Source of the DNA: Hyphomicrobiales bacterium
GTDB taxonomy: Bacteria; Pseudomonadota; Alphaproteobacteria; Rhizobiales; Beijerinckiaceae
NCBI GenBank assembly: GCA_026400535.1
Contig: JAPLOU010000037.1
Span: 78,775 to 142,774 of the forward strand
Direction: 5' to 3'
DNA: 64,000 bases
Shown: one piece after another, positions 1-9,385 of the stretch
How positions within the stretch are numbered: position 1 is the stretch's first letter
Layout: every line of letters starts with the position of its first letter
The notes under the pieces: generated by a model
What the model was told of the DNA's origin: nothing
What the model saw: only the letters and a program-made list of their open reading frames with translations
Database searches by the model: none
Translations under genes and position numbers: made by a program

Positions 1-85
1 CGTGCGCTGGCTTGTCGTATCTCAGTGACATCGCACTATTCGGCAGTTATTTGGTGACGCCATGCCGCGTCTATCCTCGCCTAGT

Positions 86-769
86 TCAGGCGCTGGCGAT
101 CCGGTTGCGGATGCGTGAGACTTGCACTGCAGACCAGTTGCCGCCGCGTGGTGCCGGAATTGATCGGGCATCAAGCGCCGCTGCGATCTGGCGAAGCGGC
201 AGTGTTCCGGTTGCGTCAATCTCGGCAATCGTGGCGGCCACGTCCTGCGCCGTCATCAAGGCGGCCTTAGAGCGAACCAAGGCGGCGATCTGGCGGCCCT
301 TGGCGGCGATCTGGCGGATGTTGCCCCTATCGCCACCGAGCGATGTTCCCCGTGCCTTGGCAGCAGCCAGTGCGGCCTTCGTGCGCGTCGAAATCGCCTG
401 CGCTTCATGTTCGGCCACCGCTGCGAGAATGTGGATCGTCAAGCGGTTCGCCTGCGGGAAGTCCACCGCGACGAAATCAACGCCAGCGTCCATCAGGGCC
501 GAGACGAAAGCCACGTTACGGGCGAGGTGATCCAGCCTAGCAATGACCAGCGTTGCGCCGTGCATCCGGCAAAGGCGAAGGGCCTCGGCCAGCTTCGGGC
601 GATCCGACCGCTTGCCACTTTCTACTTCGACGACCTCGGCAATCAACGACCAGTTGCCGCCGTTGAGAAAGCCCGCCACCGCGTCGCGCTGCGCTTCCAG
701 ACCGAGACCGCTGCGCCCCTGCCGTGCGGTGCTCACGCGAAGGTATGAGATCCACTTACCGGTTGCCAT
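86..769 (-). CDS. Serine recombinase / resolvase-family site-specific recombinase
   Basis: ORF with resolvase N-terminal features: YLRVSTARQGRSGLGLEAQRDAV, ARLDHLARNVAFVSALMDAGVDFVAVD, and C-terminal PRGGNWSAVQVSRIRNR. Confidence 0.9.
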   Translation of the reverse strand: MATGKWISYLRVSTARQGRSGLGLEAQRDAVAGFLNGGNWSLIAEVVEVESGKRSDRPKLAEALRLCRMHGATLVIARLDHLARNVAFVSALMDAGVDFVAVDFPQANRLTIHILAAVAEHEAQAISTRTKAALAAAKARGTSLGGDRGNIRQIAAKGRQIAALVRSKAALMTAQDVAATIAEIDATGTLPLRQIAAALDARSIPAPRGGNWSAVQVSRIRNRIASA

Positions 770-784
770 GATCCTGCTTCTGCC

Positions 785-823
785 TGTTACATTTTCAGCT
801 ACGTATTTGCTAGATATGTAACA
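785..823. promoter_or_regulatory. Candidate resolution/operator site: 8-bp inverted repeat TGTTACAT...ATGTAACA just upstream of the recombinase start
   Basis: Perfect inverted repeat at 785-792 and 816-823, 16 bp upstream of the recombinase ATG (769). Confidence 0.35.
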
Positions 824-953
824 CTAGGATGCACGCGAAAGCAAAGGGGGGCAGGTTGGAAAAATCCACGCAGCGCCTTGAACCTCTGCCGCCAGCAGCG
901 CGACCCAATGGCAAGGACCATGTGGTCCGAAGTCTGGTTCTCAGGAGACGATA

Positions 954-1487
954 ATGAATACCTTTCGCAACAAGATATCGGCCTTTCTGACCGCCGCCAT
1001 GCTCATGGGCGGCGCTGCGATGACGGCCTCACTGACGTCCGACACGGCCTACGCAAAGGGCAATGGCGGCGGTGGAAATGGAGGTGGCAACGGTGGCAAT
1101 GCCGGCAGCGGCGGAGCCGAGCGCAGCGATGCCGACATGTATCCGCCTCGCTTTCCGAGTCCGTTGGATTTGCTGCGCATGCCAGGGCTGCGGGATCACG
1201 GCGGAGTTGATCTGCGCGGGGTTCCGCCGCCCGGTCGCATCGATCCGGGTGTGTTCGATCCAGGTCGCGGCTCACCTGCTCCCCGCATCGATCCTGCGCG
1301 TGTGCCGCGCGGCGGCCCGATTAGCCCCCTCGATCCCGGCCTGTTTCCGGGATTGACGCCAATGAAACCTGACATTCTCGCTCCACCAACGGTACCAACA
1401 CGGGCTCGGAACGTTGATAGAAACGGGACGGTCTGCGACCCCTATGGTGTATCCGTTCGCAGCGGCATCCGGACCTGCGGCGACTGA
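954..1487 (+). CDS. Secreted Gly/Pro-rich hypothetical protein
   Basis: ORF with signal-peptide-like N-terminus (MNTFRNKISAFLTAAMLMGGAAMTASLTSDTAYA) followed by a GNGGGGNGGGNGG tract. Confidence 0.6.
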   Translation: MNTFRNKISAFLTAAMLMGGAAMTASLTSDTAYAKGNGGGGNGGGNGGNAGSGGAERSDADMYPPRFPSPLDLLRMPGLRDHGGVDLRGVPPPGRIDPGVFDPGRGSPAPRIDPARVPRGGPISPLDPGLFPGLTPMKPDILAPPTVPTRARNVDRNGTVCDPYGVSVRSGIRTCGD

Positions 1488-1533
1488 CCGGGCAGGCTGC
1501 GCTTAGCGCGAAGCGAGATCGCAGCTGAGACGA

Positions 1534-1755
1534 TTAAATGCCGCCCTTGATACCCTTGGGCGGCGTCATCTCGTCCGGCACGAAAAAATCGGGCGCGAGC
1601 GGCTTGGTCGGATCTACCCGATAGGACAGAAAGTCAATGACACCTTCGGAAGCGAGGAATGAGTCATCGATCAGGAAGTTGCCACTGAACTCACGGGCAT
1701 TCTTGCAGAAGATCGCGTGGGCCGCATCGGCCATGATCTCGGGCGTCCGGCTCAT
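1534..1755 (-). pseudogene. 3' remnant of an SDR-family oxidoreductase (HSDL2-like C-terminus)
   Basis: TPEIMADAAHAIFCKNAREFSGNFLIDDSFLASEGVIDFLSYRVDPTKPLAPDFFV resembles the SDR/HSDL2 C-terminus; upstream residues of the ORF are unrelated and no Rossmann N-terminus is nearby. Confidence 0.6.
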
Positions 1756-1870
1756 CTGGGGGGCAGGACACGAAAGGGGGCGAACGTGGTCAATTATTTC
1801 TTGAGCGACCCCCGGCATAGTCTGGGCGACCCGTGACACGGTGCACCACGCGACCCGCAACCGAGACAGG

Positions 1871-2290
1871 ATGAAAACCCCCATGGCGACCCTATCCCTC
1901 GGCCAAGCGGCCAAGCTGGCGAATGTGGGCAAGACCACGCTTGCAAGGGCCATTAAGACGGGCAGACTCTCCGCCGACCGGCAGGTGGATGGCAGCTATA
2001 GGATCGATCCTGCCGAGCTGAGCCGCGTCTATGAATTGAAGGCTGAGACCCCAGCCACCGCCTCGGCGACCGGTCACGCGGTGCATCACGCGACCCCGGC
2101 CGATACAGGGGCGTTACAGGCGCAAATCGGGGGGCTGCGCGAAATCCTGCGCCGTGCCGACTTGGCCGCCGATGAATTGAAGGCTGACCGCGACCACTGG
2201 CGGAAACAAGCCGAGAGCCCGCAACGGCTGCTCTCAGATCAGACACCACGCCGTCGCGGATGGTTCGGCCTTCGGCGGGCGATATCATGA
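1871..2290 (+). CDS. Helix-turn-helix (excisionase-like) DNA-binding protein of plasmid/mobile-element type
   Basis: MATLSLGQAAKLANVGKTTLARAIKTGRLSADRQVDGSYRIDPAELSRVY HTH, then coiled coil and RLLSDQTPRRRGWFGLRR tail. Confidence 0.7.
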   Translation: MKTPMATLSLGQAAKLANVGKTTLARAIKTGRLSADRQVDGSYRIDPAELSRVYELKAETPATASATGHAVHHATPADTGALQAQIGGLREILRRADLAADELKADRDHWRKQAESPQRLLSDQTPRRRGWFGLRRAIS

Positions 2291-2634
2291 TGCTGTCAAT
2301 CATGTGCGCCCTTTGGGTGAGCTCAGCGTGCGCTCAAATCGACATTCGCAACGCCGATAAAGCCATCGGTACGTGCCGCGTAGAGATGATGAAAGCCGCT
2401 CGGGAGCCAAATGAATTCATTTTCATGAGCTGGTGCATGCAATCGCATGGCTCTATTTCCATATCGAGGGCAATAGCTGTCCGCCGCTTAGCGGAATATA
2501 TTATGCGGCATCCGGCGGATGCGGGTTTAATCTGGATCCACGACACCGACGGGCGAGAAATCATGGCCTTCACGGCGTTCGGCATCGAGACCCTCAAAGT
2601 GCTTATCGCAGACCAGCCTGAGGCCGAAAGCTAA
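2290..2634 (+). CDS. Small secreted hypothetical protein
   Basis: ORF MLSIMCALWVSSACAQIDIRNADKAIGTCRVEMM...; signal-peptide-like start within ORF 2260-2634. Confidence 0.45.
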   Translation: MLSIMCALWVSSACAQIDIRNADKAIGTCRVEMMKAAREPNEFIFMSWCMQSHGSISISRAIAVRRLAEYIMRHPADAGLIWIHDTDGREIMAFTAFGIETLKVLIADQPEAES

Positions 2635-2689
2635 AGACCGGCGGCCTTCGCCGCATGCTTACGTTAGAATTATAGCTGACGCGTCCAGT

Positions 2690-3115
2690 TCAAATAGCGA
2701 AATTTGAACGCCAAGCTTGGGTTAGTTTACAGACCTCGAGGCGCGACGGCTCTATTCCTTTGACTGGCTGGCTGAGAGTCATGCAGAACACGCGTCCGGA
2801 TACGGCGGCAAGGGAAGCATGGAGCTGTCTGTCGACGCCCGCCACTCGTACCGTAAGGCGAACCAAGGGCGCCTCCGAGACGGACATCATCAGGAGCGGC
2901 ATGTCCGGCGGGAGCGATGGTCGTGCATAGAGATTGATCGCGCGACCATCGATCTCGCGTTGAGCTCGGTTGTAGGCATTCAATTGGGCAGCGACAGTGC
3001 CGCGCAGCTTTTCCGGCAAAGCCCCAACGAGTCGGACAAGGAGCCATTGCTCGGCAGGCTCCAAGGTGATCCCACCGTACCGAAATCTCTGAAGCCAGCT
3101 ACCAAACTGATACAT
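2690..3115 (-). CDS. Conserved-looking hypothetical protein
   Basis: MYQFGSWLQRFRYGGITLEPAEQWLLVRLVGALPEKLRGTVAAQLNAYNRAQREIDGRAINLY...; internal start chosen inside ORF 2690-3343. Confidence 0.45.
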   Translation of the reverse strand: MYQFGSWLQRFRYGGITLEPAEQWLLVRLVGALPEKLRGTVAAQLNAYNRAQREIDGRAINLYARPSLPPDMPLLMMSVSEAPLVRLTVRVAGVDRQLHASLAAVSGRVFCMTLSQPVKGIEPSRLEVCKLTQAWRSNFAI

Positions 3116-3802
3116 GAGATCCGTTGATCCACCCCCACTGAAATGGTCCACCTTGAACCGACATCCCCCAGATGAACGCCGGATCAAGGCTAAAGCTGCC
3201 GTGGTTTTGAGATTTCGACAAGCGGATTCAGACGCGGCCAGTCTTCGGCCCTTGTCCAGGCGCGGGCTTGGGTTGGTGAGCGGGAAAAACACTGAATTCG
3301 CCTTCATCGAGACACACCTCCCCCCTCGCTTTCGATTGGACACGCGACATCGGAATGCACTACGCAGTCGAGGTGATAGGCGGCGGCCGCAGGTCCGCGA
3401 TCATGCGCAGGATGTCGGCGAAAAGATTTCTGGGAATGGCCACTTCCGCCATCTGGAAGGCGACATAGCGGCCGTGGCTGGCAATCCTCGCGCGCGCGTG
3501 CGCTTAGTGCTGTACAAATTCGTAAGTCTCTGTTTTTCAGGTTATTTAATCGCACCCCGCTTTGATTTCGTTTCAAGTGCCAAAGGCGTCCGGATTATTA
3601 TCCCCGCGATCGCCGAATTCCTGTGTTAGCGCCAGAGCCATGTTCCCCGAACGGTGACCGCCCCTGAATCGCATGACATTAGACCCCCCGACCTTCGTCG
3701 CGCGGGCCGCGTATCGTTCCGGCCGATATTTACCGTCAGGAAACGGCCATTGCGACCAGCCTCGCGCGCGTATTGCGTGCGCATACAGTTAACCCCGTGT
3801 GA

Positions 3803-4960
3803 TCACGCGGCCACCGGCAATCCATCCAGGACATGGCGTAGGACGCGGATGCGGGCTGGGCTTAGTCTGTCGTGACCACGCTCCACGTTCGCAACATGTG
3901 GCTGTCGAAGGCCAATCATCTGGCCGATTGCCGATTGTGACAGACCACGCCGTTTCCGTTCTGCCGCGAGATCGAAGGGCGGCGGCGGCAAGGCTGGCAA
4001 TCCAACATCGAACAAGCCGAGTTGAACAGGGGCAACCGAGACGGGCTGGGCGGGCTTAGGCTGGGCCATGAGCTGCCTGTCTGCCAAGTGTTCGGTAACA
4101 AGGGCTTTCAGGGCCGCCGATATCGTCAACCGCTGGCCGGTGATCTTGTTGCCCGTTACGCGCGGCCACCGCTGCCGTGCCTCATATTCAGGCGGGCCGC
4201 TGGGCAATCGTTCCCGTGTGAAATAACCGATGTCGCGGCCCCATTTGGTGACATGGACGGCAGGCCGATCATCGAACCGCGACACCACGTCATCGTTGCC
4301 GGGTTCGATCCAGCAAAGCGTATGGCAGTGAAGGCGGCCACCGATAGGCCATTGCCAGACAATCATTGCAATCCAAGGCTGGGCGTGCCGCTTCAAGGCG
4401 AGCGCAAGCCCACCCACCTTTTTTTCAATCCACCGCTTCCGCTCATGAGCTGTTTCATTGTCGCGGTTGTCGGGGTTGAACGTCACCACCACGCCAAGCG
4501 CCATGCCCCGTGATCTGGCCGCGTTCGCTGCATCGTGCATGTCGGTAAGCTGCTGCCGCGTTAGTCCCGTGCTGGTTCGCCAGCCGCCTTTCCGCTTCTT
4601 GCTGCGCCCCTGCCGCACTTCGCGCCCTTTGCCCTTGGGGGGCAGGCGCTTGGCGTCAGGTTCGATATCTAAACTGGCATTGTCTATAACCTTAATAGAA
4701 CAGGGCTGCCCGATATCGACACTCACGACTTTGCTAATTAGCTGGGATATAGACTGAAATCCGCCTTTGCCATGATCGAGATTTGTGGGCACTTGCTCCA
4801 TCGTTTTAGCCCACTGTTGTGGCGGGCTTTTCCATCGCTCCCCATCACGCCGCTGGCAGGGACGCCAGTCGGCAGGGTTTTCAATGTTCTTTGGTGTTCT
4901 TGGTTTGTCCGCGCCTGTTCCGGGTGCGCGTGAAAACTCGGAATCAACATTATCAACCAC
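3803..4960 (-). CDS. Replication-initiator-like protein: possible HUH-type Rep core plus C-terminal XRE-type HTH
   Basis: GVVVTFNPD, GGRLHCHTLCWIEP (HxH), RDIGYFTRE (candidate Tyr), and C-terminal LAAERKRRGLSQSAIGQMIGLRQPHVANVERGHDRLS (XRE HTH). Confidence 0.5.
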   Translation of the reverse strand: MVDNVDSEFSRAPGTGADKPRTPKNIENPADWRPCQRRDGERWKSPPQQWAKTMEQVPTNLDHGKGGFQSISQLISKVVSVDIGQPCSIKVIDNASLDIEPDAKRLPPKGKGREVRQGRSKKRKGGWRTSTGLTRQQLTDMHDAANAARSRGMALGVVVTFNPDNRDNETAHERKRWIEKKVGGLALALKRHAQPWIAMIVWQWPIGGRLHCHTLCWIEPGNDDVVSRFDDRPAVHVTKWGRDIGYFTRERLPSGPPEYEARQRWPRVTGNKITGQRLTISAALKALVTEHLADRQLMAQPKPAQPVSVAPVQLGLFDVGLPALPPPPFDLAAERKRRGLSQSAIGQMIGLRQPHVANVERGHDRLSPARIRVLRHVLDGLPVAA

Positions 4961-5126
4961 TTGCGGCGTCTGCCGCTGTTGGCTGGTAAACGCTGTCCTA
5001 ACAAAGGGTTAACCGGCCGGGCGTTCCTGCCTTGCTTCGGCTAGGCGGCATTCAGGGAAGATGCAGGGTCTGGCCAACATCGCGATCACTGTTCCCGCAC
5101 TGGCTGTGAACATCAGGAGACGAAGC

Positions 5127-5506
5127 ATGTTGGCACGCAGGATCAAGATGGGGCTGCTTGGTGCAGCTGTCATCGCCGCCGGTGTGAGCATGGCGGCATC
5201 GGTCCGCGAGAGCTGACTGGTGCGATGGCCACCGCTGTCGTGGCGGTGATGTCGCTGCCTGCCTGATTGGCGGGCTCGCCGTGAGGGCGCTCGCCGGGAG
5301 CGCGCTGGCCGCTGGAACCCGCCCGGCCTACGGCTTTGGCTATCAGGACCCGCCGCCTCCGCCGCCGCGCTAGCGACCGGCGACGGTCGATGATCCTGCC
5401 CCGCCCGTGGCATCATGAGCGCCCGCCCCTGTGCGAACTGCGCCGCCAGAAGGTCCGGCTGGACAGCTGGACCTATGAGGTGCGTCGCATCCGCGTCTGT
5501 AACTGA
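5127..5506 (+). pseudogene. Frameshifted small secreted protein gene
   Basis: MLARRIKMGLLGAAVIAAGVSMAASVRES*, then in other frames LIGGLAVRALAGSALAAGTRPAYGFGYQDPPPPPPR and HHERPPLCELRRQKVRLDSWTYEVRRIRVCN*. Confidence 0.45.
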
Positions 5507-5602
5507 TCTGCAGGTCCGGTTCTGCGTTTTCGTCGCGGGGCGGTTGGCAGTCATGCCGGCCGCCCCGTTGCCGGTTTCGGGCTTGAGCGCTACATCGGGA
5601 GC

Positions 5603-7336
5603 ATGACACAGACGCTTGCCCTCGCCCTTGCCCAGCTCAACCCGGTGGTCGGCGACCCTGCCGGCAATGCCGCGAAAGTCCGCGTTGCCCGCGCGCAGGC
5701 TGCGGCGATGGGCGCTGATGCGATCATGCTGCCCGAACTGTTCCTCTCGGCCTATCCGCCAGAGGATCTGGTGCTGAAGCCCGCCTTCCAGGATGCCTGT
5801 CGCAAGGCCTGCGATGAGCTTGCCGCCGAAACTGGTGATGGCGGGCCTGCGATCCTGATTGGCCTGCCCTGGGTAGAAGGGGGCAAGCTCTATAACGCCT
5901 ATGCGCTGCTTGACGGCGGGCGGGTCCAATCGGTGCGGTTCAAGGTCGATCTGCCGAATTACGGGGTGTTCGATGAGAAGCGGGTGTTCGAGCCCGGCCC
6001 GCTGCCCGGCCCGGTGACCGTGCGCGGCATCCGCATCGGACTGCCGATCTGCGAGGATATCTGGGAAACCGAAGTGGTCGAGTGCCTCACCGAGACCGGG
6101 GCCGAAATCCTGCTGTCGCCGAACGGCTCGCCCTACCGGCGCGGCGTTCGCGACGAGCGCATGGCCGTGGCGGTGCCGCGCGTGGTCGAAAGCGGCCTGC
6201 CGCTGGTCTACCTCAACCAGGTCGGCGGACAGGATGAACTTGTGTTCGACGGCGCATCCTTCGTGCTGAATGCCGACCGTTCTCTGGCCGGCCAGTTGCC
6301 GGCCTTCCGCGAGGCTGTCGTGCTGACCCGCTGGGCGCGGGACGCGGGTGGCTGGCGCTGCGCCGATGGCGACCGTGCCATCGTCGAAGAAGGCGAGGAA
6401 GCCGATTACGCCGCCTGCACGCTCGGCCTTAAGGACTATGTCGAGAAGAACGGCTTCAAGGGCGTCGTTCTGGGGCTGTCGGGCGGAATCGATTCGGCCA
6501 TCTGCGCGGCCATGGCCGTTGATGCGCTTGGGCCGGAGCGGGTGCGGTGCCTGATGATGCCTTATCGCTATACCTCGCAGGACAGCCTCAAGGACGCCTT
6601 CGAATGCGCCAGGGCGCTCGGCGTGACCTATGAAATCGTGCCGATCGAGCCGGTGGTGGCGGGTTTCCAGTCGGTGCTCGCGCCGTTGTTTGCGGGCCGC
6701 GATGCGGACATCACCGAGGAGAACATGCAGAGCCGCGCGCGCGGCACCATCCTGATGTCGGTCTCGAACAAGTTCGGCCCGATGGTGATCACCACCGGCA
6801 ACAAGTCCGAGATGTCGGTCGGCTACTGCACGCTCTATGGCGACATGAATGGCGGCTTCAACCCGATCAAGGATCTCTACAAGATGGAGGTCTACCGGCT
6901 CAGCGCTCTGCGGAACCGCTGGAAGCCGCAAGGTGCGCGGGGGCCGGACGGCGTGGTGATCCCCGAAAACATCATTACCAAGGCCCCCACGGCGGAGTTG
7001 CGCGAAAACCAGAAAGACCAGGACTCGCTGCCGCCCTACGAGGTTCTGGACGATATCCTGACCTGTCTCGTGGAAGAGGAGATGCGCCTTGCCGATATCG
7101 TTGCGCGCGGGCACGCGCTCGCGGTGATCAAGAAGGTCGAGCGGCTGCTCTATCTGGCTGAGTACAAGCGCCGGCAGGCTGCGCCAGGGGTGAAAGTGAC
7201 ACGGCGGTCCTTCGGGCGCGACCGGCGCTATCCGATCGTGAACCACTTCCGCGATCCGGGAGCCGGGCCTTATGTTCCGGCCACAAACGCTCCCGCGCCA
7301 CAGGGCGCGGCGCGGCTGGATGTGGTGGACTTTTGA
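5603..7336 (+). CDS. nadE: Glutamine-dependent NAD(+) synthetase
   Basis: Nitrilase-type glutaminase domain plus GVVLGLSGGIDSAICAAMAVDALG (PP-loop), TTGNKSEMSVGYCTLYGDMNGGFNPIKDLYKMEVYRL. Confidence 0.95.
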   Translation: MTQTLALALAQLNPVVGDPAGNAAKVRVARAQAAAMGADAIMLPELFLSAYPPEDLVLKPAFQDACRKACDELAAETGDGGPAILIGLPWVEGGKLYNAYALLDGGRVQSVRFKVDLPNYGVFDEKRVFEPGPLPGPVTVRGIRIGLPICEDIWETEVVECLTETGAEILLSPNGSPYRRGVRDERMAVAVPRVVESGLPLVYLNQVGGQDELVFDGASFVLNADRSLAGQLPAFREAVVLTRWARDAGGWRCADGDRAIVEEGEEADYAACTLGLKDYVEKNGFKGVVLGLSGGIDSAICAAMAVDALGPERVRCLMMPYRYTSQDSLKDAFECARALGVTYEIVPIEPVVAGFQSVLAPLFAGRDADITEENMQSRARGTILMSVSNKFGPMVITTGNKSEMSVGYCTLYGDMNGGFNPIKDLYKMEVYRLSALRNRWKPQGARGPDGVVIPENIITKAPTAELRENQKDQDSLPPYEVLDDILTCLVEEEMRLADIVARGHALAVIKKVERLLYLAEYKRRQAAPGVKVTRRSFGRDRRYPIVNHFRDPGAGPYVPATNAPAPQGAARLDVVDF

Positions 7337-7460
7337 TCGGCCCGGGCTTGACGGCGCGTTCACCGTGATCATCAAGGCTGCGTCGGCTTAAGCGCCGTGC
7401 AAGGCCTTTGTGCCAACGTGGTGTCGTGGCGCGACGCCACGGCGCGGGAGTGCGGGGCAC

Positions 7461-7985
7461 GTGAGCTGGATCTGGGATCGCCGCCAGGACCGGGAACATC
7501 CGTTCAACGTGATGGGCGCCGTGCTTGCGGTCATCGTTCTGACGCTGATGTTCGGCTTTGTGGCGGATTCCGCCTTCCGGGCCAACGGGCTTTACGGTGC
7601 GCGCAGCTTCGTCAGCGAGGTCGTCACCGAAAAGCTGATCAGGCGAGGCTCACGCTCCTCGCGGCACTACACGCTGCGGTTCACCCATGCCGGCGCGCGC
7701 TATCAGGCGACAGTGCTGCCAGAGCAGTATGAGGCGGTGATGCCGGGCCAGCGCGTGCGCTTCGTGGTCGTGCCCGGCCGCCTTGGCCCGCCCGATGTCT
7801 ATCTCGATACGCCTGGGCTTAAGCTTGATCCGCAGTCACGTGTGGTCGGCTTCGGCCTGATCATCGCCGTCCATTTCATCGTGCTTGTCGTCCTGTTCAA
7901 GGTTTTGCTGTACCGGGCCAGGCGGTCCGAGGACGAGCGACCCATGCACAGTGCGGCGCAGGGTCGGCGGTTCGAGCGCGGCTGA
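7461..7985 (+). CDS. DUF3592-like two-TM membrane protein
   Basis: [16 protein letters not shown] ... [41 protein letters not shown] ... second TM; GTG start chosen. Confidence 0.6.
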   Translation: MSWIWDRRQDREHPFNVMGAVLAVIVLTLMFGFVADSAFRANGLYGARSFVSEVVTEKLIRRGSRSSRHYTLRFTHAGARYQATVLPEQYEAVMPGQRVRFVVVPGRLGPPDVYLDTPGLKLDPQSRVVGFGLIIAVHFIVLVVLFKVLLYRARRSEDERPMHSAAQGRRFERG

Positions 7986-8032
7986 CACTGGCGGCGGTTG
8001 CGCCATGCCACAGCCTTCGCCATAACGCGGGC

Positions 8033-9382
8033 ATGACATCTGTTCTCATCCCGACCGTCCGCTTCGCGCCGTCACCCACCGGCCGGCTTCACATTGGCAA
8101 TGCCCGGCCTGCGCTGTTCAACTGGCTGTTCGCCCTCAAGCACCACGGCCGCTTCATCCTGCGCTATGACGACACTGACAAGGAGCGCTCGACGGCAGCA
8201 TTTGCGGAGGCCATTGCAGCAGACCTCGGCTGGCTCGGCATCCATCCCCATGCCGAATACGCCCAGTCGGCCCGGACCGCGCTGTATGACGCCGCTGCCG
8301 ATGCGCTGCGGCAGATGGGCCGCCTTTATCCGTGCTTCGAGAGCCCGGACGAACTCGACCGCCGCAGAAAGCGCCAGCTCGCCCGCGGATTGCCGCCGAT
8401 CTATGACCGCGCGGCGCTGAAGCTGACGGCGGAGGATCGGGCCGGCTTCAAGACACAAGGGCGCAAGCCGCATTGGCGCTTCCTGCTCGAATCCCGGCAG
8501 GTTTCCTGGTCCGATCTGGTGCGTGGCGACGCGCATGTCGATTGCGGCTCGCTCTCCGACCCGGTGCTGATCCGGGGCGACGGCGCCTATCTCTACACGC
8601 TGCCGTCGGTGGTCGACGACATTGACATGGGCATCACCCACGTCATTCGCGGCGAGGATCATGTCACCAACACGGCCGTGCAGATCCAGATCATCGAAGC
8701 GCTTGGCGGCACGCTGCCCATGTTCGCGCACCACAACCTCCTGACGACGGCAAGCGGGGAGGGGCTGTCGAAGCGGCTCGGCCACTTGTCGCTGGCCTCC
8801 TTGCGCGATGCGGGGATCGAGCCGTTGGCAGTGGCCGCACTGGCGGTTCTGGTTGGCTCCGCAGACGCGGTCCGTCCCGTCGAAAGCCTTGGGGAGCTGG
8901 CGCAGCTTGTGGATCTGGCGCACGTCTCGCGCGCGCCGGCGAAGTTCGATGAGGCGGAGTTGTCGCACCTGAGCGCCCGCACGCTGCATCAGATGAGCTA
9001 TCAGGCGGCGGCCCCACGCCTCGCGCAACTTGGTGTGGATGGCGGCGAGGCGTTCTGGCTGGCGGTTCGCGGCAACCTGTCCAGCTTCGCCGATGCGCAG
9101 GACTGGTGGACCGTCGTCAACGGGACCACAGTCCCGGTCATCGCGGATGCGGCCCTTGTGTCTGCAGCCATCGCAGCCCTACCGGACGGGCCGCTCGATG
9201 AGGCCAGCTGGAAGACGTGGACGGAGGCGATCAAGGCCAGCACCGGGGCCAAGGGAAAGGCGCTGTTCATGCCGCTGAGGCTAGCGCTCACAGGTCGCGA
9301 GCATGGGCCGGAGCTTGCGCCGTTGCTGCCGATGATCGGGCGGGACCGGGTGCTGGCGCGGCTGGGGGGCAAGGCGGCCTGA
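8033..9382 (+). CDS. gltX: Glutamyl-tRNA synthetase
   Basis: [26 protein letters not shown] (HIGH region) and [10 protein letters not shown] (KMSKS-like). Confidence 0.93.
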   Translation: MTSVLIPTVRFAPSPTGRLHIGNARPALFNWLFALKHHGRFILRYDDTDKERSTAAFAEAIAADLGWLGIHPHAEYAQSARTALYDAAADALRQMGRLYPCFESPDELDRRRKRQLARGLPPIYDRAALKLTAEDRAGFKTQGRKPHWRFLLESRQVSWSDLVRGDAHVDCGSLSDPVLIRGDGAYLYTLPSVVDDIDMGITHVIRGEDHVTNTAVQIQIIEALGGTLPMFAHHNLLTTASGEGLSKRLGHLSLASLRDAGIEPLAVAALAVLVGSADAVRPVESLGELAQLVDLAHVSRAPAKFDEAELSHLSARTLHQMSYQAAAPRLAQLGVDGGEAFWLAVRGNLSSFADAQDWWTVVNGTTVPVIADAALVSAAIAALPDGPLDEASWKTWTEAIKASTGAKGKALFMPLRLALTGREHGPELAPLLPMIGRDRVLARLGGKAA

Positions 9383-9385
9383 GGA

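Noticed and set aside
1060-1110. GGCGGTGGAAATGGAGGTGGCAACGGTGGC repeat as possible CRISPR or VNTR
   Set aside because: Short Gly-rich coding tract; no spacers and no regular repeat array. No CRISPR array was seen anywhere in the window.
3118-3170. TGATCCACCCCCACTGAAATGGTCCACCTTGAA resembling IS-flanking sequence
   Set aside because: Only vague resemblance to IS21-type flanks; no transposase or matching inverted end found nearby.
5009-7375. 788-aa minus-strand ORF opposite nadE
   Set aside because: Antisense to a clearly coding nadE; Arg/His/Ala-rich composition typical of spurious high-GC shadow ORFs.
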